Virus record (IMG/VR): IMGVR_UViG_3300042311_000667
Location: 1-56,532 of that record
DNA: 56,532 bases
Source of the DNA: a virus
Strand: one strand, 5' to 3'
Under the pieces are notes generated by a model, which saw only the letters and a program-made list of their open reading frames with translations, searched no databases and was not told the DNA's origin. The translations under genes and the position numbers were made by a program. Shown piece by piece: positions 37,161 through 47,155 of the stretch. The first letter of the stretch is position 1, and the number at the start of each line of letters is the position of its first letter.

Positions 37161-38744
37161 TTATGTTTTTGTATCACCTTTAAAATATATTGTTGCTCCT
37201 AATGGAAGTGTTGCCGGTACTACAAAATTCCAAAGAACTCTATATGTCCCTGCAGGTAATATTGACCCTATCGGAACATCCACATCGATTGCAGCATTAC
37301 CTAAATCCGGAATACCATCTGAGAATATATTACTAGTACAAGGACTTGATGACCCAACATCGACCGTCATATTAGTTAATGTATTTCCAACCCCTGCGAG
37401 TGGAATCCAAATACTGTAATCATATTGTACATTAGGATTAACATTACTTGTTGTAACCTCAATAGTTCCAAACGTATATTGATTTTGAGAACATCCAAAC
37501 GTATCGGTACCTGAACCCGAACTCTGTCTAATATTTCCTGTTAAATTAGTTACACTAGTAATAAAATTACCCGAACTTCCGGTCCATCCCGGATATTCAA
37601 TGTAAGTCAACATATTTGACTCGTAATTACTACTTCCCGGTATACCTCCACTATTTAAGAATCCATACCAATCAGCACCATTGTCAAACATAAATTGACC
37701 TAAACTATCTTGAGACGTTGAATCTAATGCCTCAGGGAATAGATACGCCTTAAATAAACTAGTTGTTTGTGACGGTGTTTGAGTCAGTGTCGGAGTATTT
37801 GTTGGAGTCTGAGTAGGAGTTTCCGTATTAGTTGGAGTTTGAGTTTGAGTTGGTGTTTGAGTCGGAGTTTCAGTAGTTGTTGGAGTTGGAGTGTTTGTAG
37901 GAGTTTCCGTATTAGTTGGTGTTGGCGTATTTGTAGGCGTCTCGGTATTAGTAGGCGTCTGAGTCGGAGTTTCCGTATTAGTTGGTGTTGGCGTATTTGT
38001 AGGAGTTTCCGTAGTTGTTGGAGTTGGAGTGTTTGTAGGTGTTTCTGTATTAGTTGGTGTTGGCGTGTTTGTAGGCGTCTCTGTATTAGTTTGAGTTGGG
38101 GTCTGAGTTGGTGTTTCTGTATTAGTAGGTGTGTTTGTATTAGTTGGAGTCGGAGTTTGTGTTGAAGTTTCTGTATTAGTTGGTGTTGGCGTGTTTGTAG
38201 GCGTCTCTGTATTAGTAGGCGTGTTTGTAGGCGTCTCTGTATTAGTTGGAGTCGGAGTTTGAGTTGGAGTCTCTGTATTAGTTGGAGTTGGTGTTTGAGT
38301 AGGTGTTTCTGTATTAGTTGGCGTTTGAGTTGGAGTTTCCGTATTTGTTGGTGTTTGAGTAGGTGTTTCTGTATTTGTAGGCGTTTGAGTAGGAGTGGTA
38401 GTATTAGTTGGAGTATTTGTCGGTGTTTGAGTTGTTGTTGCCGTCGGTGTCGGAGTAACCGCAGCAGCATTAGTAGGCGTATTTGTTGGAGTTTGTGTTG
38501 GACTTGGAGTATTAGTTGGAGTACCACATTGAATTGTAATAATAACACCGTCTAATAATTCATTACGGGTAACATCAGAGTAATATATTATATCGTCTAA
38601 ATATACATTAAATGGTCCTATTGAATTTGAGTTTGGTGTTAACTTAACAATATACTGAGAACATCCAACAACCGATAATTGTTGTTCGATTTCAGCGGTA
38701 CACCCAGGTGCATTATTGGTAACAAGAATAGAATATATTGACAT
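37161..38744 (-). CDS. Thr-Pro-linked fibre protein (527 aa)
   Basis: A small N-terminal beta domain with Cys pairs (1-70, starting [15 protein letters not shown]) is followed by a 255-residue Thr-Pro linker (about 71-326, [10 protein letters not shown] units). A C-terminal beta-rich domain (327-527) follows, with no family I recognise (ends [12 protein letters not shown]). The architecture of head, extended stalk and tip suggests a short virion fibre. It has an 88-nt AT-rich gap upstream (38745-38832) with TATTTATTTA on the sense strand, possibly a variant of the TATTTATA motif. Confidence 0.75.
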   Translation of the reverse strand: MSIYSILVTNNAPGCTAEIEQQLSVVGCSQYIVKLTPNSNSIGPFNVYLDDIIYYSDVTRNELLDGVIITIQCGTPTNTPSPTQTPTNTPTNAAAVTPTPTATTTQTPTNTPTNTTTPTQTPTNTETPTQTPTNTETPTQTPTNTETPTQTPTPTNTETPTQTPTPTNTETPTNTPTNTETPTNTPTPTNTETSTQTPTPTNTNTPTNTETPTQTPTQTNTETPTNTPTPTNTETPTNTPTPTTTETPTNTPTPTNTETPTQTPTNTETPTNTPTPTNTETPTNTPTPTTTETPTQTPTQTQTPTNTETPTQTPTNTPTLTQTPSQTTSLFKAYLFPEALDSTSQDSLGQFMFDNGADWYGFLNSGGIPGSSNYESNMLTYIEYPGWTGSSGNFITSVTNLTGNIRQSSGSGTDTFGCSQNQYTFGTIEVTTSNVNPNVQYDYSIWIPLAGVGNTLTNMTVDVGSSSPCTSNIFSDGIPDLGNAAIDVDVPIGSILPAGTYRVLWNFVVPATLPLGATIYFKGDTKT

Positions 38745-38832
38745 TCGATGTTTTTATTAAATAAATACCACAACAATTCTATTTCAGTTACAATTAAAGT
38801 AAAAATGAAAATTTTATTATTAAGTATTGTAA

Positions 38833-39138
38833 TTATTGCTCTGTAATGGTAATATTAACAATACATGACACCAAGTTAATAGTGATTTCAAACGCACAAC
38901 CAAAAGTACAATCAAGTATTTTAAAAATCTCACAATCGTTATCATCCACTAACAATAACATAATTTCAGGAGCGGTATTAAATATTGTTGGTATTACAGT
39001 ATTATAGTTAACTGTTGGAGGTACAGGACCTGTTCCAATAACTCCTAATAAACTACGATTATTACCATATACATCAGCTATGTATACACTAATTGGGTAA
39101 GTCCCCCCCGATATTTCATCAATTCTAATTTGTGTCAT
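38833..39138 (-). CDS. Small fibre head-domain protein (101 aa)
   Basis: I chose the ATG at 39138 (MTQIRIDEISGGTYPISVYIAD). It shares TAATG with the stop of the upstream gene, like its neighbours, and lines up with the starts of the head domains at 15776 and 15561. An in-frame ATG at 39150 would add four residues. The pattern of the domain (ISGGTYPxSVYIAD ... LLVDDNDC) resembles the 72-residue stand-alone protein, with weaker similarity. It probably attaches to or caps a baseplate or fibre partner; function is inferred only from this likeness and context. Confidence 0.65.
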   Translation of the reverse strand: MTQIRIDEISGGTYPISVYIADVYGNNRSLLGVIGTGPVPPTVNYNTVIPTIFNTAPEIMLLLVDDNDCEIFKILDCTFGCAFEITINLVSCIVNITITEQ

Positions 39139-41270
39139 TATGTTAAGCAAATTATATCATATTCTATTATCAAATCAATAACAATTTCTTGACCTATTAA
39201 TGTGTCATTACCTCTTGCCGTTTCAATCGTTATTATATTATTTGAAGGATTAACAACAACACTACCAATACCCGGAATACTTAATAATAACTGAGTTATT
39301 GTATCATAATATAAGTTATCATCAGGAACATTACCTAATGATGTAGATGTATAAAATGTCTCACTCGTCGTTAAATCTAATGGAGTTACCGAAACTTTAG
39401 CAGTAAACGTGGCACTAACTAAATCACAACCTGTATTATCAATAGTTAAATCATAAAACCCTTCATTTAACATTTGTAATATTCCAAATTTAGTTGGCGA
39501 TTCAATGTTAAACACCTCAGCTCCCATAACATATGTTTGATAAGACGTTAAACTAACATTACAACTAATAGTTGTTGTACGAGCTAATGAACATCCATCA
39601 TTTCCAACAACAGTTAAACTGTATGTACCTCCGGTTAATCCTGATACTTGGATTTGTTGTGGGTTATTTGGAACATTATCAGACCAATAAAAACTGAATG
39701 GTGTTACTCCTTGATTAATAAATGCAGTAATTTTACCCGAATTACCGGTACCACAAGATGTACTATACAAAGAAAAATCTAATGGACTACTTCCAAGAAT
39801 TAAAATGTTTGCGGTTTGGATACAGTCATCCGCATCCGACACACTAACAACGTGATTACCCGCAGTTAAATTATTAAAAGTCACTGAAGTTAATGTAGTG
39901 TCAATAATATCATACACACCATTATCAATTGAATAATCTAACGGTAATGTAGAACCCGGAGTGGTGAAGATAGTAACAGCACCGTTTGTCCCTCCACAAG
40001 TAGTCCCCGATACCTGAGTAGAAATTGTATATTTGTTTTCGGCAATAATTGTAACCTCTTCAAGGTAGGCACATCCTGAACTATCAGCGACAGCAACACT
40101 ATATGTACCTGAAGACAAATTAGAAAATAATTGAGCGGTTTGAGTACCACTTATACTTGAGGTTGACCCACCCGGAGAAACTAATGTATAAGTATACGGT
40201 GTTACACCACCAACAACTGAAATTAATATCTCACCATTAACACTAGAACAAGTTGAATTTGTTGTATTAACACTAACAGAAGATATTGAATTTACCGAAG
40301 TAATTGAAGTAGTAACATTTAATTGACATAGTCCAGCATCTGTAACTGAAAATCCATACTCACCTGACGATAAACCTGAAATTGTATATGTTTGAGAATA
40401 AGATATTAAAACATCCCCGGTAGACGCAGAATAATAATAAGGTGCAGTTCCACCTGTGACAGTTAAACTTATTGTTCCGTCCGCGTCAAAACAATTTGGT
40501 GGTGTTGAAGTAAAAGTCCCAAAACCTAATTGACTAACATTAACTACGGTCGCACTCTTACTTAATTGACAACCATATCCATCAGTAACAGTTACAGAAT
40601 ATCCACCGGCAGTTAAACCCGTTATTGTATTCCCACTTGCGCCAGTATCCCATAAATAAGTAAATGGTGGTTGACCTGTAAGACCTGTAATAGTAATTTT
40701 ACCTATTGGAGTACCTCCACAAGCAGAATTTGGAACCATGTATAACCCATAGTTTAATGGTTCTGACTCTTCGACTATAAAATTTTGGCTTCTACCCGTA
40801 CAACCTCCAAGGTCCAATACAGTCATGTAATATGTTCCGGCAGTTAAACTACCAAAAACCACATTATCTTGATTTGTTGTGGCAGATTGACTAAAAACCC
40901 CATCACCGTGATAAAGATAATAATTAGTTGATGAATATTGTGTTGTTGAAGTTCCTGTAACCGAACCGTTATCTAACGAACAAGTTGTGTTACCAACATT
41001 TAAAATACTAGAACAAACACCACTTGAAACCGGAATATTAATAAATTCTACTTGGTTTGTAGGTAATGTACTATCATTAACCCTAATACTATAAGTCCCA
41101 CTTACTAAATTTGTTTTAGTTACTGATGATATATTATAATCAGTTGATAATTCAGGTGTAATCCACTGTACTGTATATGGGTCAGAACCACCAGATATGA
41201 TAAGGTTAATTATCCCAGCTGAGGTATTATTACAATCTCCTGTTACATTTATGTTATAATTAAATGCCAT
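39138..41270 (-). CDS. Structural protein with seven SprB-like repeats (710 aa)
   Basis: Residues about 5-545 contain seven repeats of 70-80 residues. Each runs from an N-terminal Cys-x-x-x-x-G, through 'GGTxPYxYxW' to 'LxxGxYxVxVxDxxGC' (for example TGQPPFTYLWDTGASGN and AGGYSVTVTDGYGC). This is the SprB repeat pattern known from Bacteroidota surface and gliding adhesins. The last 165 residues form a separate domain that ends in alpha/beta sequence. In the virion it may be a baseplate-linked fibre or a decoration that copies host adhesin surfaces. It is coupled to the gpI-like gene upstream by TAATG. Confidence 0.8.
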   Translation of the reverse strand: MAFNYNINVTGDCNNTSAGIINLIISGGSDPYTVQWITPELSTDYNISSVTKTNLVSGTYSIRVNDSTLPTNQVEFINIPVSSGVCSSILNVGNTTCSLDNGSVTGTSTTQYSSTNYYLYHGDGVFSQSATTNQDNVVFGSLTAGTYYMTVLDLGGCTGRSQNFIVEESEPLNYGLYMVPNSACGGTPIGKITITGLTGQPPFTYLWDTGASGNTITGLTAGGYSVTVTDGYGCQLSKSATVVNVSQLGFGTFTSTPPNCFDADGTISLTVTGGTAPYYYSASTGDVLISYSQTYTISGLSSGEYGFSVTDAGLCQLNVTTSITSVNSISSVSVNTTNSTCSSVNGEILISVVGGVTPYTYTLVSPGGSTSSISGTQTAQLFSNLSSGTYSVAVADSSGCAYLEEVTIIAENKYTISTQVSGTTCGGTNGAVTIFTTPGSTLPLDYSIDNGVYDIIDTTLTSVTFNNLTAGNHVVSVSDADDCIQTANILILGSSPLDFSLYSTSCGTGNSGKITAFINQGVTPFSFYWSDNVPNNPQQIQVSGLTGGTYSLTVVGNDGCSLARTTTISCNVSLTSYQTYVMGAEVFNIESPTKFGILQMLNEGFYDLTIDNTGCDLVSATFTAKVSVTPLDLTTSETFYTSTSLGNVPDDNLYYDTITQLLLSIPGIGSVVVNPSNNIITIETARGNDTLIGQEIVIDLIIEYDIICLT

Positions 41271-44200
41271 TAGTTACTATTACAATTTATATTTATTTGT
41301 ATCCCTGCATATAAGGTAAGGGTTTCATTTATGTTTCTTTCAGTACAAGTTAAACTTGTCACTATTAAATCATTCCCTCTTATTTCACCTTGAAACCCAT
41401 AGTCATATAACAATGGTAGATACTCATATACAGAATTTTTCCACATCTCATTTGTTGGAACATCCGTATATCCATAACCAACATAATTTGTGCCATCCGG
41501 ATTCAAAACCGGTTCTTTAATTAATACCTCATTTTCAATTCTTAAATCAACGTACCACTCGGTTTGAACTGAATTTTGAATACAATCATTTAATGTATAT
41601 CCACTTTGGGATAACATATTATTAATCCTATTCGCCAAAATACTGTTAAAGTTCCCAACATCAGGGTCTCCATTTAACCAAGGAAATAACTTATAATTAG
41701 TTCGCTCAGTAGTACAAGTGTAATCAAATATGTTTGAAATAATAAAACATGGTGTGACAGGTACAGGAACAAATTGGCAGCCTCTTTGTCTTCTATAAAC
41801 AAATTTTTGTTTATGTAAGATTGAGTTTTCCATCTTAACCCCTGAATTCCAAATTGTTGTTGCCGGCACCATTTGTTCTGCCAACTTCATCCAATAAGGA
41901 CCAATACCATTAACATAATCAATTAACTTTTGATATGTATATTTGTTATTAGGTAAACCAACAGTTTGTTCGGATTCAATATATTTCCACCAAATTGATT
42001 GGAGTACCGGATATCCCCCTGTTTTACCATCACTGATGTATTGTCTATTCCTAACATTAATCATATTCTCCCAAAATGTTTGCGAGAATTCAAAGAATGT
42101 TTTCTTTTTAGGCTCAGGATTAATATAAGTCCAATCCACTCCACCCGGAACCGGATAACCAACGGTTAAACCTGATTCAGGAAATGGGTAATCATACTCT
42201 ACCGATTCTTTCCAAACATCATATAACAATCCTTGTGATGGATTTAAAAATAAGTCGACATTCTTAACATTCAATACTAATCTTTCATCGTCAACAAAAT
42301 AATAAGCATTATAATCAGCACTTGTTGAAACTCTTATTTTAGTATCCTCCTCTAACCATGACTTATTGTTATCAACTACTTTTTGTAATTTAAACCCTTC
42401 AGTCATATAAGGGAAATCCCTGAAACGGTCTAAATATGGTTGACCATAAGTAAACGGTTGTAATTGAGTTTGAATATTATAGTTTTGTCCGGTATAAACC
42501 GCACCTGTAATAACAACCTTATCAGGACTTCTGTGTTGTGGTGTTGATTCATACCATCCGGAACCAACTTGGAAGAAATAACTTTCAGTATTTACCGGTG
42601 CTTTTGGATATCCAAAGACATCAATAGGGTATTCTGATAAACGAATTGAAACGTCTTCGTAAGTCGCACTTGATGTATATCCCGAATAAACTCCACCTTT
42701 AATTCTATAGGTATCACCAGGCAAATATGAAGGAACTTTATTAACATAAGTACCTCCTGATATCGAAGCCCATTGAACATAGAATTGGTCTAAATTAATT
42801 TTTTGGTCAGCCAAATAGATATGCTCATTAAACTCAATTAAAGAATCCGGAGCACCAATTAATCTTAACATAAACTCAACTGACCTTCTCGTACCTTTTG
42901 ATTTAAAAAGGTAAGCAGCATTCAGAATTAAATTACGGTAAAAAGCGTAATTTATCTCAGTTGGAGTAAGGGCTCTTGCATAACCAGGGTAGGTTGGAGT
43001 TGCAGTATTACCAAACACAGAACTTAAAAAATCCTCATCTGTAATTGGTGAAAAATTAGATGTCCACCCTAAGGTTTGTGCCAAGTTTACCAATAATTGA
43101 GATGGTATGTCGTTTGACGGATTGTAGTTAACCGAATTCATATATGCCAATGCATCAATGAACTGTTTTATTTGGTCAAAACTTCTTCCGTAAATTTGAA
43201 ATATTTTTTCAACCTTTTGACCTAAGGTATCAAATTCTTTTAACGAATCTGTAACTAAAAATCTTGAGATTAAATTTGTTTTAAACGAATCTAAATTAAC
43301 AGCAATTTCATCTAATTGGGTTAAGTAATCATCAAACAAAAATGAACGAATGTCTAAATTCCACACTCCATCTTTAGGCCAAGTTACTTGTTGATAATTC
43401 GTATAGAACTCACCATTTTCAGTTTGGGCAGGAACTTGGAAAACCGCAGTATATTCCGGTCTTATTAATCTATTCAATAAGAATTTTTCAACCTCATCAA
43501 AACTTTCAGCAAAAATTCTATCAACAACTAAGTCATTAGGTCTAATTTGAAAATCCTCATTTATCGTACTTGCAGTAGTACCAAATGGTGCCCCTGAAAC
43601 ATAAAATGAAATGTATCCTGTACTTAATGTTGGTGATGGTTGGAATGATACAATCTTAAAGATGTCATCATTAATACTAACACAATAATCTAAATAAGTG
43701 TTATACAAATTTCGATAAGGTGATGTAGTTATTTCCCTTAAGTTTAAGTTAGTAGCCGCACTAACTGAGTAATCAATATCAAAAGGATTATTAATCCTAT
43801 CGACATTCACTTCAAAATATGTTTCATCATTAACCGAATCGTAAGAAATGTTAACCGCGGTTGCTCCGGTAACAAACTCTAAGTTATTAAATATAACATC
43901 TAATGAAGCAGGAAAATAATGAATTACTTTAGTCGCCGATACTTGAAATCTCTTACGTAATGAACCATACATTGAGAAATTAAGAACTTGAGAAACATCA
44001 TAATTAGGATAAACCCTAAATTGAGTCGCAATAATTCTTCTACTTTCAGCAACATCCTCAATGTTTAATGATTGTAAACTTAACGGTTCAGAAAATGCCC
44101 CTACATTAAAGTTTCTACTAACTTTTTCAGTAACCGATGTAGTAAACTCAAAATTACCTTGCGTTAAACCTCCTCCCTCAACAGTCTGTAAACCTACAAT

Positions 44201-44278
44201 GTTGTCGGAGAAAGTCGCAGCCCCACTTCCGGGTCTCGGCGGATAGAAATATTTTGTCGTATTCGTAGTTACTGCCAT
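41270..44278 (-). CDS. Baseplate wedge protein with gpI/gp7-like segment (1,002 aa)
   Basis: Residues about 389-480 read like the P2 gpI family: QLLVNLAQTLGW, then YRNLILNAAYLFKSKGTRRS and VEFMLRLIGAPD. In T4 the corresponding region lies in wedge protein gp7, which joins gp6 and gp53 in the baseplate wedge. Large N- and C-terminal beta-rich parts (1-300, 500-1000) make it about as long as T4 gp7. The downstream order after gp25 and gp6 homologues supports the assignment. TAATG couplings join it to both neighbours. The gp7 equivalence is inference from pattern and order, not alignment. Confidence 0.65.
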   Translation of the reverse strand: MAVTTNTTKYFYPPRPGSGAATFSDNIVGLQTVEGGGLTQGNFEFTTSVTEKVSRNFNVGAFSEPLSLQSLNIEDVAESRRIIATQFRVYPNYDVSQVLNFSMYGSLRKRFQVSATKVIHYFPASLDVIFNNLEFVTGATAVNISYDSVNDETYFEVNVDRINNPFDIDYSVSAATNLNLREITTSPYRNLYNTYLDYCVSINDDIFKIVSFQPSPTLSTGYISFYVSGAPFGTTASTINEDFQIRPNDLVVDRIFAESFDEVEKFLLNRLIRPEYTAVFQVPAQTENGEFYTNYQQVTWPKDGVWNLDIRSFLFDDYLTQLDEIAVNLDSFKTNLISRFLVTDSLKEFDTLGQKVEKIFQIYGRSFDQIKQFIDALAYMNSVNYNPSNDIPSQLLVNLAQTLGWTSNFSPITDEDFLSSVFGNTATPTYPGYARALTPTEINYAFYRNLILNAAYLFKSKGTRRSVEFMLRLIGAPDSLIEFNEHIYLADQKINLDQFYVQWASISGGTYVNKVPSYLPGDTYRIKGGVYSGYTSSATYEDVSIRLSEYPIDVFGYPKAPVNTESYFFQVGSGWYESTPQHRSPDKVVITGAVYTGQNYNIQTQLQPFTYGQPYLDRFRDFPYMTEGFKLQKVVDNNKSWLEEDTKIRVSTSADYNAYYFVDDERLVLNVKNVDLFLNPSQGLLYDVWKESVEYDYPFPESGLTVGYPVPGGVDWTYINPEPKKKTFFEFSQTFWENMINVRNRQYISDGKTGGYPVLQSIWWKYIESEQTVGLPNNKYTYQKLIDYVNGIGPYWMKLAEQMVPATTIWNSGVKMENSILHKQKFVYRRQRGCQFVPVPVTPCFIISNIFDYTCTTERTNYKLFPWLNGDPDVGNFNSILANRINNMLSQSGYTLNDCIQNSVQTEWYVDLRIENEVLIKEPVLNPDGTNYVGYGYTDVPTNEMWKNSVYEYLPLLYDYGFQGEIRGNDLIVTSLTCTERNINETLTLYAGIQININCNSN

Positions 44279-45186
44279 TAAGTTGTTATATTTGTGAAGT
44301 TTTTACTAAAATCAATATTATTACCTCTATTCTGTCTAACTTCATATAACAACGCATTAAATTGGTCTCTAACCTCGTATAAGTTGTATTGTCTGTAAAT
44401 GTTATTAGCAGAGTCGTAGATTGTGTAGATACCATCATCAATTGATTTGGTTTGATTACCATAAAGAGCAATTGCAAGAGATGATATGTCGTATTCAACC
44501 ATTTCTATTTCCAATGTAATTGGATTAAAAAATGTATTTGAAATTATAATATCTTGGCTAGGTTGACCAATAAACGGTGTTGCGTTTGGTTTGTTTGTTG
44601 GTGAAGATGACGGTGATAAAGTCAAGAAAAGTAAATTTGATGAACCGTCAACATATCTATATCTAATCGCCTTTTGTTGAGTATTAACTTCGTTTGTTAC
44701 AACAGGTTCACAATAGAAACTTGAAGTAACTACTCTAAAGAAATTTGGAATTTTTGACCCGTCCGGATTTAAGTATTCGATTCTAAAACCAACTAACCCT
44801 TGAGGAACAAATTTATTTTGATATTGTGTTGGTACATTTGCCAAATCAATTACCAACCCTTTAACATTTGGAAGAGCACTTAAAACTCCACAATCAGTAA
44901 TTACAGTTCTAATTTGAGCAGGTCTTAAATAAAGGGTATAAAATCCTAAAGCATTAAACTGACTTGCAGGTAATGTTAAATTATACAACCCACCTAAAAC
45001 CTCAACACCGGCATTACCACCTGTTTCCGAATTCTCAAAATAAGGTCGTAAAATAGTTTGAGCATCTAATTTTGTTAGGACAAAGGCATCCGTAACGTCC
45101 CTACTTGGGGTGTAATTCATTATGATTTCAACATCCGCTGGTGAAACATCTGACGGTCTTATAGTACCATAGCTTCCAATTGCCAT
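44278..45186 (-). CDS. Baseplate/tail structural protein of unknown role (302 aa)
   Basis: A beta-rich, soluble protein starting MAIGSYGTIRPSDVSPADVE and ending with an Asn-rich helix (YEVRQNRGNNIDFSKN). No family is recognised. It is expressed from the tail operon between the gpI-like protein and the PKD-fold protein and is translationally coupled to the former (TAATG). Wedge or tail-terminator roles are possible from context. The sense TATTTATA motif lies 16 nt before its ATG. Confidence 0.6.
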   Translation of the reverse strand: MAIGSYGTIRPSDVSPADVEIIMNYTPSRDVTDAFVLTKLDAQTILRPYFENSETGGNAGVEVLGGLYNLTLPASQFNALGFYTLYLRPAQIRTVITDCGVLSALPNVKGLVIDLANVPTQYQNKFVPQGLVGFRIEYLNPDGSKIPNFFRVVTSSFYCEPVVTNEVNTQQKAIRYRYVDGSSNLLFLTLSPSSSPTNKPNATPFIGQPSQDIIISNTFFNPITLEIEMVEYDISSLAIALYGNQTKSIDDGIYTIYDSANNIYRQYNLYEVRDQFNALLYEVRQNRGNNIDFSKNFTNITT

Positions 45187-45202
45187 ATCTTCTTATTTAA
45201 TT

Positions 45203-45210
45203 TATAAATA
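45203..45210 (-). promoter_or_regulatory. Sense-strand TATTTATA motif (AAACTATTTATAAATTAAA)
   Basis: The minus strand reads AAACTATTTATAAATTAAA, identical over 19 nt to the sequence before the 1,799-residue gene (54247-54254 core). The core is 16 nt before the ATG at 45186. The two long matches at similar distances make a shared late promoter plausible. Confidence 0.5.
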
Positions 45211-45230
45211 GTTTAGTTCTTTTTTTCATT

Positions 45231-46322
45231 TTAGTTTTCTTTGTTAATCACATTAAAAAAACCATATCCGTAATTAATCATATCCCCCAAGTTATCTACC
45301 TCCCCAAGTCTTTGTATTCTTTCGTAAGCACTATTCTTACCTCTTTCAACAAAAACGTTAGTTTGAACTTGAGCTTGGTCAATTACTTTTAATAATACCT
45401 CATCTTTTGTTATTGGAACCGCAGTTAAATTATTGTCAGTTAATCCTGACGATTGTTCAAAATAAATGGTGGTCCCATCAATATAATCATAGTAATTAAC
45501 TGTATTAACTGTATAGGCGGTGTAAATTGAAGTGACATCTGTAATTGCCCCCCATATTTGACCGTTACTAATAACCGGAAGTCCAATTCTATCATTAATA
45601 CTTAATGTTCCATACGTCTTTAATTCATTAATTCTCGATTTTGTAATACCTGAAATTGTGAATGGTATTGAGACGTAATTATTTGATGTTTGAGCACTAA
45701 CCTCATTTATCGCATCTCCCGAAAATATGTAATTATACGATACAGAAGTACCAATCCAATTACCTGATGACGGAGCAAAAAATGCCTCTCCCTCAGGATT
45801 ATAGATAACAACATCACTAAAAGGAACCGTAATTGTTTTTGAAACTGTTGTAATTCCCCATGGATTTGTTTGTTCTAATTTAATCGTATATTGTTTAGGT
45901 AACTGAGGATATGTATGATTAATTGAATTAGGTGCGTAAGTTGTTATTGTTTGTTTTGGTGAACCATCACCCCAATCAATAATATAAGCAGATAACTCTA
46001 AAAATTTTTGGAACTCGTCAGAAGTGTTATAAACATTAAAAACATAAGGACTTGACGTTGTTGATGAAAATATAAAATTAGCAACTACATTTTTTTGTAA
46101 TACCGCACCATCAAATGGACTATAATATCCCGCATCAACCGCACTTTGTCTTATCAAAATAGGAATTGTCAATCCTGTTAGTAATGAACTACCGTTAACT
46201 CCTGAACTAACAACTTGTGTCATTGCAGAATAAACCCCAACCGGAGTCCCATCATAATCAACAACTGATAAGTCACGAAGAATTGTTTCGGGTGATATTT
46301 TAATATTATAAAAATCTTCCAT
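45231..46322 (-). CDS. Structural protein with a PKD-like domain (363 aa)
   Basis: Residues about 110-170 form a PKD-type beta sandwich: IIDWGDGSPKQTITTYA, the H-T-Y-P pattern, and YTIKLEQTNPWG. PKD domains are common in extracellular and phage tail proteins and usually serve as spacers or binding modules. The rest shows no family. The start shares TAATG with the stop of the upstream gene. Placed in the tail operon before the 302-residue gene, it is likely a virion component of the baseplate or fibre network. Confidence 0.65.
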   Translation of the reverse strand: MEDFYNIKISPETILRDLSVVDYDGTPVGVYSAMTQVVSSGVNGSSLLTGLTIPILIRQSAVDAGYYSPFDGAVLQKNVVANFIFSSTTSSPYVFNVYNTSDEFQKFLELSAYIIDWGDGSPKQTITTYAPNSINHTYPQLPKQYTIKLEQTNPWGITTVSKTITVPFSDVVIYNPEGEAFFAPSSGNWIGTSVSYNYIFSGDAINEVSAQTSNNYVSIPFTISGITKSRINELKTYGTLSINDRIGLPVISNGQIWGAITDVTSIYTAYTVNTVNYYDYIDGTTIYFEQSSGLTDNNLTAVPITKDEVLLKVIDQAQVQTNVFVERGKNSAYERIQRLGEVDNLGDMINYGYGFFNVINKEN

Positions 46323-47155
46323 TATACAGGTGGATTAAGGTATTCATACCATTTTATGGGAACTGTTGTCCCGATTCTTTGTCCTAGACTATTAATTACC
46401 TGATATGTTTGGTTTTTATAATCCAAATTTACGGTATAATAAAATAGCGTATTATTATCAAAAAGATATTGATTAGAGTTCAACGCAAAATTCGCTTGAG
46501 GTCCTATTTTTATTGGTGGGGTAGTTGTTTGATTATTTGTCATCAATTTAGTGAATTGCCCTGTCTTAGCATTATAAAACTTAGCCGACATATAAAAGGT
46601 GTCAATATCTAAAAAGTTCCTTTTCTTTAACCAATAAAGGAAAAACCCTTCTTTATCACCAACATAATCTAAAACAAATTTTGGTTTTCTAACATCCACA
46701 ATAATTCTTTGCATTGGAGTTGTCATTTTAAGACCCTGTTGTGTCGGAATAATAACCGTTAAATAATTTGTTTGTTTTTTCTCATCCGTATTATCGTAAA
46801 AATCCAACTTAAAAAACGAGTTAGAAAAATTGTTCGTATAATAATACAAGTCTTGAGGTGTAAATCCTTCACCTAAATAATTTATCTTCCAATTATTAAT
46901 ATCATAAGTTGAACCCCCTGAATAAAAGTAAAACTCATAATTAATTTCAGTGTTATTTGTTGTTACATCCGGAGCATGAGCAAATCGACTGATTTCAAAG
47001 TCACGCCCAACACCAATCGCTTCGGTAATAACTTCAGTTTCATATTCTTCAACTGCCATGTCCAACCCTAAATAATCCCAAGTTAGTCTTACCGGTATAT
47101 TGATTTGTTTATCCAAACCATCAGGCACTATTGTTACTTTATTCACACTCATCAA
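46322..47155 (-). CDS. Tail/baseplate structural protein of unknown role (277 aa)
   Basis: An aromatic-rich beta protein (many Tyr, Phe, Asn) with no recognised motif. Two consecutive ATG codons open the frame (47155 and 47152), and the frame overlaps the upstream gene by 17 nt. It is coupled to the PKD-fold gene by TAATG. Structural role inferred from position and composition only. Confidence 0.6.
   Translation of the reverse strand: MMSVNKVTIVPDGLDKQINIPVRLTWDYLGLDMAVEEYETEVITEAIGVGRDFEISRFAHAPDVTTNNTEINYEFYFYSGGSTYDINNWKINYLGEGFTPQDLYYYTNNFSNSFFKLDFYDNTDEKKQTNYLTVIIPTQQGLKMTTPMQRIIVDVRKPKFVLDYVGDKEGFFLYWLKKRNFLDIDTFYMSAKFYNAKTGQFTKLMTNNQTTTPPIKIGPQANFALNSNQYLFDNNTLFYYTVNLDYKNQTYQVINSLGQRIGTTVPIKWYEYLNPPV

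Noticed and set aside
37784-38548. 254-codon Gln/Leu/Arg-rich open frame on the minus strand
   Set aside because: Shifted-frame reading of the Thr-Pro linker of the 527-residue fibre; no start signal and only repeat sequence.
9114-41270. Diversity-generating retroelement targeting the fibres
   Set aside because: No reverse transcriptase, template repeat or C-type-lectin variable region was seen in the window.
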